This document shows positions 41,760 to 54,417 of a DNA stretch of 64,000 nucleotides, in pieces. The stretch spans positions 10,324,920 through 10,388,919 of the forward strand of contig NC_133938.1 in NCBI RefSeq assembly GCF_031877795.1, written 5' to 3'. Numbering within the stretch: position 1 is the first letter of the stretch; each line of letters opens with the position of its first letter. The notes below the pieces were generated by a model. It was given only the letters and a program-made list of their open reading frames with translations, did no database searches and had not been told where the DNA came from. The position numbers and the translations under genes are program-made. This stretch comes from Strix aluco. Taxonomy: Eukaryota; Chordata; Aves; Strigiformes; Strigidae.

Positions 41760-44700
41760 AGCTACCCCTGCCTCATATGACGCACAGATTCTATGAAGCG
41801 AAGGAGCACATATCAATTTACACTCTTAATTTTTGGGACACTGAGGGTTCAGCTCTTCCCAGGAGGTCCTCTGATGACAGCAAGTGATATCTCCCAGTTT
41901 CCACTCAGCAGGCTTATCCTCTTTGACTTTTTGTAATTCGTAAGAGCCTCAGAGCTGCTGCCACCATCTCTTGGTAGAAACAATCTCATCTTAATTTCAG
42001 TTTCTTTCTTAAAACAAAACAAAAGAGTGGGAGGATGATGAAAAAAGTCTGGTCTGGGGTACAGTGAGGTGTTTTTGTCCCCTTGGGAAAGGAAACAGCC
42101 AGGGACTCACAGGGCATCAGCGCAGAGGCTGTGCATGGACTGGAGTTATATGGCTAATAAGTAATTGCTAATGAGGGGGAGAATTGTCACTGAACATCAG
42201 CAGTCATGAATTAGCAAAGAAGCACGCAAAAGAAGGTAACTGTCAGATTTGCTAGGCGCTCGGTTCATTTGTTCTTGTGACTGTACATCAAGGTTTTAAA
42301 TGTTTCTGCTTTGTATTGGAGAAAAATAAACAGCCTTGAGTAAATGTAGTCAGACTAATGATGTCTTGCAGTGTGAGATCTCACTTGTTGCATTTCCCAG
42401 CTGTTGGATCTTTTAAGGTGTAGCATGAGATGAATTATCAGGTCTGCAGGAGGAGAGCACATGAAGAGATAATACACTTGACTGCAGTTAATGATTACTG
42501 CTGTGTGTCTGTGTACTTTACAGGGATAATAGGTCTTTTTGATTCTTGCCCATCGGGCGCATATCCATGTTGTCTTTCAATCTGCATCCTTGGTCCCTTA
42601 TCAGAATTTATTCCAGATCTACCACCATTCCCAAAGTTACATCTTAAAGTGCACAGTTGTGAGTCCGCTGGTAACGAAGGGGTGAGAAGGGAAGGTCTGG
42701 GGGATGCCTCTTCCCCCACTCTTCCCACTTCATTTCTTACTTGTTTCCTGTCACTTTTTGTCTCTGTCTCCTAAAAAAATGTATTTAAAGCCCCCATCTC
42801 TAGAAAAACCTGCTTACCTCAGGTGCATTAGGTATCTAGTTCAACCACAGACTGAGCAAACCACAGGCATTTTGCAAAGAGGAAGTGGAAAATAAGTTTA
42901 ATACCACCTTGTCCCTCTGTATCTAGCTTGTTTGTAAAAATCAATCTCTCCTCCACATGTGATGGACATCTCTCCCTGCTGATCTGTCTAGCAATTCGTG
43001 AGTCTGCCTGATAGCACACCTCAGTCTTCCCAGCTGGAAGCTCAGTTCAGGATTTCGTGCTGCCTTCTCCAAGGACACAGACTATGCCACCTGCTTGTCC
43101 GCTTCGGGGAGCTGGAAACAGCTTGGGGCTTCTCAGCAGTGTGGCCAGGACTGGATCTCACTAAAACGTTTCTAAAGTTGGAATGGGGAACCATGGGCTC
43201 TTGTGAAACCAAATAATCCATCGTCCCAAGTTTCCCATGGAAAACCCATTAGGAAGAACTTTCTTTGTGGTAGTGGTTTAACATGCTGAAAGAGGACAAA
43301 ATGTCCCAGCTCACACTGGAGAGGCAGCAGTATAGTTCAAGGTGTCTGTGTTGTCACAGCTGTAAGAACAGAAATATATTATGAGTGCTAATTATATTAA
43401 TTAAATTTGTGCTGCTGTTTATGTGAACGTTTCCAGAGAGGAATGCAGATTTTTCTCATTGTTCTATTTCCAGACAGAAGCTGGAGGCCTGACAGGGGCC
43501 AAGTCTGTACAATGCAAGAACATACGCAGTGTGATTCCTGAAATATAATACCCAATGTATTTTAAAAATGCAGTCATTGAAAACAATATTCCTCTTCATC
43601 AGATTGCTTCCCTAGAGATTTTGATGCATGAAACATGTTTGCTTTCTCTAACATCCCTGACTTGAGCCATGCAAACAGACACCTATGCTGGGAACTGGTT
43701 TGTGCCTCAGTTTACCTCCAGTTTCAAGAAAGAAAATGCGATAATTAATTTTCCTCTGTCTTCTTTTTTTATGTGGTACATCCAGTCTTCAGGACCTTAG
43801 CCTGTGTCTTCACATAGCCTAATGCTATGGGACTGTTTCTTTTTCACTCTGATTGTAACAAAACAATGTCAATACTAAATATGTGCTCCTCTGTATGGTC
43901 TGGGAGGAATCTTGGACTGTGGAGAACCCCTCTGGTTTCAGGGATGAGCTGGCCTGTTTATTGAGCTTGCTGTTCCTCCTCCTTCTAGCCCCCGCTGACC
44001 AGCTCAAACCCCAAGTGCATTTCCTGGGGAGCATTGCTGTAGGTTTCCTGGCGCTTTGGTTTCTGGTACCTTCATAAAGCTCTCACTGCTGTTTTGTTCT
44101 CTTTTCCTCCTTTCCAGTCACCAGCGCCTCACTGCTAATAGCTAAAATAAGGTACCAGCTCTGAAGGGGCAAGGTTCTTTATTCCGCAGTGTTCTTGCCA
44201 TGGCTAGGAGAGGGCAGCTGCTGGCGGAGTAAGTGGGACGAGTGGACTGTCTCTTAACACAAGTGCTCTATTTATGGGCTGTTAAGGATTCCCACAATAA
44301 TGCAGAGTACTGACTGTCTCCTTATGGGGGCTGCAGAAAGCATTGTCTCTTCTTATGACTTATTACCAAAGCAAGCTATTGTGGGATGGAGACTATAGGA
44401 AGTATGGGGTTACCTGTGCCAGCGTCTGTCTTGTATTGATGTAATTGCCTTGACTATATTAGCACTAAGCATTTGCAGAGCAGCTTCAGTCTGCCCTGGC
44501 CTAGACCTTCTAGTTTTCTATCTAGATTCACTTGACAGTAGCCAACTGTTCCTTCAGCAAGAGCATTTATCCCTCTCTGCTTAGCAACCTACTTTCTTAA
44601 AAATTTTTATGAACACAACCTCCTTCCCAAACTGGCTGGGAGGCTTAGAAGCTATTACAGAACCACATCCTCTTCTGCTGTGAGCATCATGATGCTTAAT

Positions 44701-47700
44701 GCAAAAGGTGGAACAAGTGGAGGGGCCAGTTCTAGTAAAACCTGAAATAAAATCTCACTTTAGTAAAATGTCATTTGTAAAATTAGTGAAATCTGGTGCA
44801 GGAAGGAAGATGCGTGTGCAGGTCAGCAATACTCATGTCTACCTGTTGTCTTCAGTGCCTGACCTTTATATTGGTGTTGTGTCTTTGTCTCACTAGATTA
44901 AGAAAGCCTGTCCAGCTGCATCCCAGCTTGTGTCTTAAGGAGGAAGAGTGAAAATCATATATTTTGGGACTGGAGAAGGCTTTGAGAAGACTTTCCTGCT
45001 GCTCCTAGGTGAGGTTGATACATTAATAGGATCGGTACATGTATTTTTAGACAGTATTAGATGCAATAACTGTTATGCATCTTTATAAGCTTCAGTTTAA
45101 GATAGATCCATGCTCATTTGGTATATGGTTTACTACAGAGAGAGAAAATGAGGGCAAAGGTTTTATCAAAATGATATGGGTGAGGGAGAATGCTTCGAAA
45201 AAGAGCAGGTTTGGTCCTTGGCCCTACTAAAGCCTTGCGGTGTGATCCAACACATGCTGCTTCATCTCAACGTGTGAAAAAGGGCCAGAAGTATTTCCTT
45301 TGTGGCACATCCCAGTTGCCTGTCAGCGTCTTTTGTATGGGCTTGATCCTGTCCTGAAGAGCGGATGCAGCTGCACTGACCACAGTGGTCATGGCCACCC
45401 CAGTGGTCTTGCAAGATCTGAATGGGGGAAGCGGATGCTAGCCTTGCTCATCAGAAGCAAGGGAGCTGCTAGCAAGATATTTTTGTTACCCTACATGTTA
45501 TCCCTCACTGCTGCAGCCCCTTGCTTCGCCTCCTACAGCAGCACTGTTTCAGCAGTGTCTAAAAGACTATCGGTGCAGCCACACTTCCTATCTCTCTGCT
45601 CAATCTTCCCCATTTCGAATGACATTCAGCTTTCTGTTTGTTTTGCTGCCATTTGGTGGTCCAAAGATTTGAGTTTTTCTGTCTTTCAGCCTGATACTTT
45701 TCAGAGAAAATGTAATCTAATGCTTACAGCAGGCTTTCTCAGGCACAATGTGATGTGCTTCCCAGTACAAGCTGTCTCTGTTGGCTCTAAACTGCAATAA
45801 CAACTATCTTTAATCATCTTTCTTCTTCAGCTTGTAATAGGCAGCTTAACTACAGAAGATGAACTTGACAATTTTCCTAGCCCACATCTGGTATGATCCC
45901 AGGCTGGTTTCTATTTCCTACCCCTTTGTAATAATTAGTTGGTGGTGAAACCTGAGTGGAAGTTGTCTGGCCTCAGAGAGCTGATGTTCACTTCCTCTGA
46001 CAGATGAAAACAGGAGGAGAGTGGGTGAAAAACACTGGGTCACACTGCTCTCACAAGACTTATAGAGAGAAACAGCAGCTCATCTTCATCCTGAAATAAT
46101 TGCTTGCAAAGTCAGAGCTTTCCGGGTGGGATGTGTCAGCTGCAATCTTGGGAAGAGTTCCTGCCGTCTGAATATGTGACCAAACAGTCCAGCACAGCAG
46201 GTGATGAATATCCATTTTCATCTTCTTCTGCTTTCTAGTGCCAGATCTTCACCAAAAACAGTCACAAAGTCTTTCTCACCCTAATGGCACGTTTCCCCAG
46301 GGAGCCTTGCTCTGCTCTTGCAGCCCCATCGCCTCAGGATGGTGGTGACTACACGTGAAGCAGAGAAGGAGACCTGTGCCGGGTTAAAGGTGGCTGTAGG
46401 TGGGGAAGAAAGGAGGAAATCATGCTAGGACAGAAGGGTGAGAGCACTCAGGTCTGGCAGGATGGGGTGGTATGCTGTTCTAGGGTGAATGGTGGTCTTG
46501 TTTAATGCTAGAACTGTCTTCCCCCATCCCACACACCTACAATCAAAGCGGGTGCTCTGGACAGAGCTGATGGAAACTGCTGGCCACAAAATTGTATTGC
46601 GTCTTTGAAAATCAGGGAGATTGCAGCATTTCTCACACATCTGCAGGGTGCCAGGCTCTGGGGATTGCACCTCGCAGTACCTGGGCTATGGGAATATTAC
46701 AGGAACCTGGTTTAGGTAAAGGACTTGCAGATGCACCACATGTTGCTCTTACTCCCCTATTTTCTGTGGGTTCACCTGTGGGTGAGCTGAACAGTGTGTT
46801 GTTTGACAGAAATTGTTTCTGATGTACTGGAATCAATATTTGTCCTTGGCTGGACCTAGAAGACCTGTGTAAGTGCCTCATGCAATGGGACCAGGGACAT
46901 TAACCCATTGGGGGGTTGGAGCCTGCAGTGCTTCCCTCCAAAAAGCATCAAAAATCGCTAGAAAGAATGTTTTGAGAAGTGTCTAAGATACAGTTTGCCT
47001 GGCAGTGGTGCTGCCTACCCAAGGGAATTTTACAGAAAGCAAAAGATGACAGGGGAAAGTGGGAGCCTGGAGTGATTTTTTTCAAACTGGCCTGAAGTCA
47101 ATCTGTGCAAATGAAACCCCCTCAGGCACCAGGTGTCTAACTTGTAATGTTTGCTGGGTATTCAGGGGCACTTGGCAGGACAAATAAAGCTTTAGCACGT
47201 GTCAAAAGACAATACCTTATCCTGGATTCCTTTTCCAAATTAACTGAGGGCTGTTCTGGTCTAAGTCATGCCACTTTCCTCCCATCACAGAATATCTAAG
47301 CAGCTAAATAGCTTTTGTTATTTATGTTTGGGGATTATAGCTGTCCTTGAGTGTCTAAAACAGGCTGGCTTTGGCTTAGAATCATGTTTTTATGTGAGCT
47401 AGATGCTTTCAGGCCTGGTAGCAGCTCAGGGATATTGGTGGGTTTTGCACTGATTCTGATTTCTTTTAGTAGAGGCAGGAGGCTTTGGGGATTGGTGGCT
47501 CTGGCCAGCACACTGCCGTGGGCCCCAGGCTCTGTAGGATCTTTGCAGCCATCTCAAGGCTGCATCCCAAGGTCTCTGCTGCAAAGCTGGGAGCTCAGCC
47601 CTGCTTAATTCATGTGTCACCAGGCTGTGGGACCTGGTCGGTCTAGGAGGAAAGAAGGCATCCAATCTCTGCAAGAAAATCAGCTTAGATTCATGGAACT

Positions 47701-50316
47701 TGAGGCGTTTTGGGTGACACCTTGTATGGTTTTCTTGGTGAAACAAGGGTTTCAAAGACTTCTGGTCAGCTGTGCCTAGTTCTGCTACTCACATCTCCAC
47801 TCAAGGAACTGTGGTATCCAGTGTGGCACTGCAAATGCAGAGCAGAGAGGCAGCTTGCTGCCTTGAAAAACTGGGACTGTCTGATGTGGGTTAGTTTCTC
47901 TGGGTTCCTGAGAGGGTGCCCCATGTGATCTATGTCCCTGCATTGTTCCTTTGGTATATCATTCTTAGTCTGTGTAATGTTCTGATTGCATTGTGATTTT
48001 TTTAATGCTGCTGTTGCAAGGAGCTCAAAATGTTACAGGACAGAAGCAGGACACAATCTATGTTAAGTTTTCTCAGTGAAATAGCAGCCTTCCTGGCTGT
48101 ATCCCCAGTCTTGATGTTGATATGTTTTTGTCTGCTCCAGGCTAAAAGCAGCACCTGCATAATACTCAGCACTAGATGATACCTACTGGGCAGTGTGTTT
48201 AACAAATTATAGGTTGAGCAAATTAAAAGCAAATGGAAAAGGAATGATAACTAGTGGAAGAGGTGGTTGTTGGCACTTTCTCTGAGAGATCCGTCTATTT
48301 AATTCTTGTCTGACTCTGTAAGAGGCTGCTATTTTTCTCCATCCTTTACATTGACTTCCTTCCCTTCCCTGCACCTTGCTGCAGAGTGATCTCAGCTGGA
48401 TGCCTTGCGGGGCTGGATGCAGCCACGGTGTGGGCAGGTGCCTGTATGACCACTGCTCACTGCACAGGGAGGAGGAGGAGGCTTGGAGCATCACCTTTCC
48501 CACTCCTCATCTCCAGCACAGTAAATCTGACCCTGGCTGTTCAACGCTACAGACCAATATCTGTGGTGCTGCAGAAGCAGCACTCTGAAATGCCCGGGCA
48601 GATGCACGTGTCTATTGCTGGGTGCAACTGGCTAGGATCTGAATAGATCTTAATTATTTTTTGGCCATGTTTCCTTCAGAAGTGAGGTTTACATGGTGCT
48701 GTTCATGTGTGTATCTTTGTGCATCTCCCCACTCTGCTCTTGTTTCTCTATCTGTTCAGCTCTGCTCTGTGCTGAGCTGTGTCCTGTTCTTTCCTTCCTC
48801 CATCTTGCCTCCTGCTCTCTCAAGGACTAGGGGTACAGTTGGGAGGGCTAAAATCAAATGTCCATTTGGCTTCTGCTCTGGCAAATGAAACAGCCAGATA
48901 GGAACCTGAATCAATGGCCACACAGTCACTGCAGCATTGTGTGGGGCAATTTCCTCTGCCTTGGAGGGACCAACAGCCAATTTGGATGCTCTGATCCCTT
49001 ACTGGCATAATGCTAAGTCCCACAGAGATTCCTGACACCCTAAAAGATATTTCTCTCCTCCCAGTTTTCCCCTCCTGCTGTTTTGGAGAGCAGGGAGAGC
49101 TTCCAGCTGGTCCCAGAGTAAGTCTTCTAGAACCTGAGCCTCAGTACTGACAGCATAAAACTTTGCAGCAAACCTATAAATTCCTGTGTAATGTTTCCTA
49201 TGAATCCTCCTGGATTATACTGCCGGTTTTATTAATGCTTTCTAACAAACATGCCACTTGTGATATAACTAGCCAGTCAAACGCTATCTGGGGAAATCTT
49301 ATTGCATTAAATTTTTTTATTTTTATTTCTCCTGCAGTCAAGTTTTCTACTACTCTGTCCCCACACAGACACTCTAGAGTATTAGAGTCAACTTTATGTT
49401 GTCTATAAAACTGGGTCATTGTCAACTCAGTCCCTCTGCTGCTATTTCTATTTCTCTGGTCATTCAGATGGCTGGAGACTCGGATCAAGGTGCAGAGGCA
49501 GGATAGTGAACAGATGAGCCAGGGAGACTGAGATGCTCAAAATATAATTAACCATGTTTTGCTGAAGGGGTGAGCAAGGTGCAGAGAGACTGTCACACCA
49601 AAGGTACCATGTGGGAGTTGGGACAGAGGTAGGAAGAAAAGGGCACATTTCCTCATTTCCTAAGTTACAACAACCTTTTCTCAGTGCCTGTCTGGTGCAG
49701 GAATCCCTGTCCTGTGTCATGGGTGGTGTGGTAATCACCAGGAGCTGAGAAAAATCTCCAGGTCAGGAAAAAACAACCAAAACCTTGTTGCATGATAAAC
49801 ACAGGAAGGCTTGCGTTTTCAAACTATCTGTTATCCTCTGGGCTGCTCCAGGAGCCTCTTGCGTGTTTGCCTGCGGGGAACTGTGGACCTTGAGGCACTG
49901 GTCCTTCGCTCCCGCTCCCTGTTGAAAGAGGGCTAAGGCTGTACAGGAGCAGCTACGGAGGAACCACAGAGGTAAGCTAGATGAGAAAAGCATCTTTCTG
50001 TGTACTGCACTTGTGCATCCCCAGACCTGGTGGAAGATCCCTGGAAGGAGCAAATGAGTAAACTGGACTCAAAATGCCAGAAAACAGCACTCTGGCTGAG
50101 CCAAGGGGTGAACTGTTTCCTTAGTGGCGAGGGTGTTGCTGTGCTATGGGGATAAATAGTTACACCTGAAATAATACTCATAGATTTCCAGGCATTGATC
50201 CAGTGCAGCTTGCAGGTCTCAGGGAAATATGCTTGAATGGTTAAAAGGTATAAATTACTTTAAATTAATCATTGATTTAATCTGTCTCCAGGAGCTGGGA
50301 TCACCATGTTATTGAA

Positions 50317-50991
50317 TCAGAAATAAGCTGCAGTTGCACACAGAACTGTATGAGAAATGCACATACTCAGTACTTCAGCTTCTTGCTCTTTCTGTGAAGC
50401 ATATACCATTTCCCACTGAGATGAGTAGGTGTTGTACAGGCCCCAGCAGCGAGCAGAAAATCTCATAGGGAAGTACAAGTGCAGTTTCAATCCACCCAGC
50501 ATCAAATTGCACCCATTCGAACATGCAGAGGAGCCAACAGAAGATTTCTCCTGGGTGAGATGGAGATGAGAGGAGTGTTTGCCTCCAATTTTATAAAATG
50601 GGGTTAAATGTGACAAACACTCAGCTGAGCCTGTGATCCTGCTGTGCCTGGGGACACAGTGAGCAGTGTGTGGCATAGATAAGGGATCAGCTTCTTTGTG
50701 AGTGAGCTGGTGGTAAAAGCCTGGAGACAGAGAAGATGTGGTGCCCTCCGTAGAGTGGAGCTTGTAAGGAGGATAGAGGCCCCGGAGAAGATGGACACCA
50801 GCCGATGAGCTGCTTCCCTGCCAAAGCAGTTCTGGCTTCTCTTGTAGGCAGCCTGACAGCTGGGATAGCAGAGGGGGAAGGCTGGGGGCACTTACAAGAA
50901 GTACCCCCAATAATTTCATTGTAGGAAAGATGACAGCAAGGTGATGGCTCCAGAACTTGTTAAGGGAGCAGCAAGGAGTGATAAGAGGCAT
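50317..50991 (-). other. Longest non-repeat ORF of the window, 224 codons, unassigned
   Basis: The frame is open for 224 codons. An internal Met opens MKLLGVLLVSAPSLPPLLSQ, which resembles a signal peptide, but the remainder has irregular composition and no motif I recognise. There is no good promoter, and stop-free runs of this size are not rare in a window of this length. Probably non-coding. Confidence 0.12.
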
Positions 50992-53900
50992 GCTTAATTA
51001 TTTAGAGACCATCAGACATGGCAAGTTATTGAGTCACTGCACTTAATGAGTTAGCAGGGCTCCTTTCAGTGGTGTGAATGCTTCAGGCCCATCTTGGGTG
51101 CAAAGGAAAACACATTAGCTGAAAGCTCTCCCCGAGGTACTTAATGAGGTGCCCCTTGTTAGCTGAATCTCTAGAGCTGGCTGTGTGTATGCTCCCAACC
51201 TTCTCTGGTCACACAGTAAAATTACTGTGTGGTGCTGCTAACACAGTAATTGGAAGGGGATGGGAATGTGAATAGTCAGTGACTGCAGCTGAGCTGGTGG
51301 CTGATAAAGGGTTATTCCATGGGCTCTTCACTTGTGAACATCTTTCCCAGATGTTGAGAAGAGCTGAGAAAACCAAAGCCTTCACGGAATCCAGCAACAG
51401 TCATTAAGAAGTGGGTTTCTTCAGTGGAGTTAAGCTCTGCACTGGCTGGGCAGGGACTGCATGGCCGGGGACTGTAATTAGCAGCAGGTCAGAATTGCAA
51501 ATGAACCCTAAGCAGAAGCTCTGATCCCAATCTCTTTCTCTGAGGAGATGGGAAAAGCTCAGTCCTTTTCTGACCAGAATGCCTCCACATCCCTTGGTAA
51601 CTGCCTGTCCTTTTTTAGAGAAATTAATGATCAATTAAAGAGTACATGTGAAAAATGAGGGGGAACCTTGTGTTCAGAGGAGACCATTTTACTCCTTTCA
51701 AACAGTTACAGAAACACTCATCCAAGGTCTTTCCAGTTGTTGGGTTTATTTTTCTTTCTCTTCCTTAATCATGCTTGCAGCATCTCAGGCTTTTCAGAAA
51801 ATAGCTGATGAGTTCATCCTATATCTGAACACATTGCAGTATTTTTGGGACAATCTCTTGCTTGCTGGGCATGAGAAAATGGTTGCAAATCAGCCCTGGC
51901 TTCGTTAGGTCCTGCAGATCTTTCCCCAGCAGTTTTCTATAACACTAACCACCTCCCCTGGCCAAATCTTTCTCTCCTGGCCTCTGTTTCTTACCCTCAG
52001 CCTGAGCTGCTGCTTTGTTTATTGCACAGTTTGATCTTCGGGACATTGGATACACAGGCTATTTTTTTCCTATTTGCTTAAAATAGTGGTGAATAATTTT
52101 AGGCACTGCTTCTATTGCCTAAGGAATAGGCAAACAATGACTCCTCACACAGGCAGGTTAAGTGTCCTTACTCTCTTTTTACAGATGATTTAGTGAGAAA
52201 ACCAGTGAAACCTTTATCTTCTGCAGACCTTAGAGAGACTGAGTGCTCAGCTGATGACTGCTGGTCCCCTGGGCAGCCGGGTGGGATGCTCACAACATCT
52301 TTGCAGTTGTGCTCTGTCTCTGGGTGATGTACAAACCCTGGAAATCCTCTTCTCAGTTGCCTCCCAGACTGGAGGAGACAGGTCTGGACCATGGTCTTGG
52401 GATGGGCCTCACCTTGGCATAGTCTCCGTGCCTCAGTTTCCCACTCAGCCGAATGTGTGTATTACCATTCCCCTGTCCTCTTCGAGACAGAAATCCCTTA
52501 CACCCATGCATTTATGTAGAGCTTGGCACTTTTGGTCCCTGTTCTCTGTGGAAGGCATGAAATGTGAGTCTTACAAAAAGGATATTGAAAGGTGATGAGG
52601 GAAGAGGTTTCTGGCTTTGACTACATCTGTGGTACTGGAAAAGTGCTCCTATAAACCAACATCAGCTTCTAATGACAATTTATGATTTCTCAGCTCTGCA
52701 AGTCTTGCTAAAGAGGATGTGAGATTTAATCAGAATTTCACATTATCCTGGTAGTGATGATAGCTGAGAGCCCTGTGCTTAATTTTTACCTGATCTTAGT
52801 CTGATGGGTCGAAGAGTTAACAGGGTCTTACTGATGGTTGAGGTCGCTTTTCCCTGTACCTGCACTGCCTGTATGTGGGATGGGGAAAGGGAAATAGTTC
52901 AATTTCAGTGGCTTCTGAAAACCTGACTACAGAAAGGTGCCTCTCTGTAGCTCCTGTCCTACCCCATCAGTTGTCCACTCAGCTGTAGTAGCTGAATAAT
53001 GGTTTCTCTTATCTGCTGACACAGTTACAGGCTGGTGTTGCTTGTCTGGATTCTACTGCTCTGAACTCACCTACATCAACAGTTGCTGGCATGTCCCTGA
53101 AAGGGTGTGTGCTGCAGAAGAGAGGTGCGTTTCATAATTCACTGCTTTATGGATCACATCGGTCTGTGAATGACACGGTGAAGTAGGAGCCTCTGTTGTG
53201 TGACAGTTGCTTAAAAGAAAAGATTCTGTTGTCTTGGGGGCAAACACTTGTGACTGCTCTTGGCAGGAGGTGAAACTTGTTTGACTTGGGACTCTTCTCT
53301 CTCTTCAATTACTGTAAATAAAACTCTGCAAAGGTTATATGACCACACTACTGCTTTCTGCTGAGGGTCTTGTTCTACAGCCTGCTGAATTAATCATGTA
53401 TGAGCTGCCATAGTTTTCATGGCACATAATTATCATGGGATTCTTTTCCTCCTCTGCATCCTGCTCTTGAAGGCAAAAAGATGTCTACCACATGCAGCTG
53501 ATCTCAAACCTGTGAGAAGCAGTCACTGCCTACAGAGCAGTGAGTAGTTATGGGGTCTGGTGTGGGGTGTGTGCGTGTCTGTCTGTTACAGACAAATGCA
53601 GCACTTCTGGTCTATGGTGTCCGAGAGCTGAATTCATCCTGACAGCAGGTTCTTTGAGGGAGAGGGGACCTTGTTCACTGTGTGTGGTGATGACACTGGG
53701 AGGGTAGTGTAAGAACTGAGAGGCAGAAAGATTAAGTGTTTTATGAGAGGGGCTTTGTGGCAGAGCTAATGAGTTGGAGTCAAGTGTTTTAAACAGATGC
53801 TTCCCCAGGCTCTGTGTAAAATAAAACTTGTGCAGGCACAATGATGCTAGGCAATGTTTGACGTTGTGACCTTATTATCACTTCATTTAAGGATGTGATT

Positions 53901-54417
53901 AATGATCTGTGCTTGCCATGTTATAACTTGATATCCCATATGGAGGCCACAGACATCTGCTCTCTACCAGAGGTTAAATATTCACAAGGCAACATCCTAC
54001 AGACCTTGTTCACAACTCACTGAAGTCACTGCAACAACTTTCATGAAGTTATGTGGCATCTGGCTAAACCACAGAAGGATCCAAACAGTCTGGTTTTTAA
54101 TGCACCCTGCAGTTGAGGAGATAGGGTACCCACTGAATAGCTTTCCAAAAGCTTCACATAAGGACAAATAAGGACTCCTAATTCAGATCTTTAATTTTCA
54201 CTTAAGTTTTGCTTATTTTGCTGCTCTGAAGAGTTAAGGACTCACCTTGTGAAGTGTTCTACTATTGTACTGCAGATTGAGCCATGAGGGGCCAAAGAGT
54301 TTTTACAAATACTTGCAGGACATCACACCTGTGTCCAAGGTGTTAGATATTTTGAAGTATGTGAACTACATCACCCTGACATTGCTTTTCATCACAGTCC
54401 GTATTTCCAGGTCTTAA

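Larger units (their letters stand above)
34818..54410. other. Gene-poor intergenic interval
   Basis: About 19.6 kb in which I recognise no exon of a known gene. Mammalian synteny would place KNCN, TMEM275 or DMBX1 downstream of MKNK1, but no kinocilin membrane segment and no DMBX1 homeodomain was found. Simple sequence includes a short (CA)n at about 37342 and an A run at about 38252-38268. Several AT-rich blocks with homeodomain-type sites are reported as findings. The longest ORF (50317-50991, minus) is described separately. Confidence 0.5.

Noticed and set aside
43883-44077. Small + strand ORF with a leucine-rich hydrophobic run, considered as kinocilin
   Set aside because: The sequence does not resemble the kinocilin membrane segments and lacks splice or promoter support.
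45300-45800. 166-codon + strand ORF
   Set aside because: Irregular, Ser/Cys/Leu-rich translation, no promoter or splice context, and no recognisable motif.
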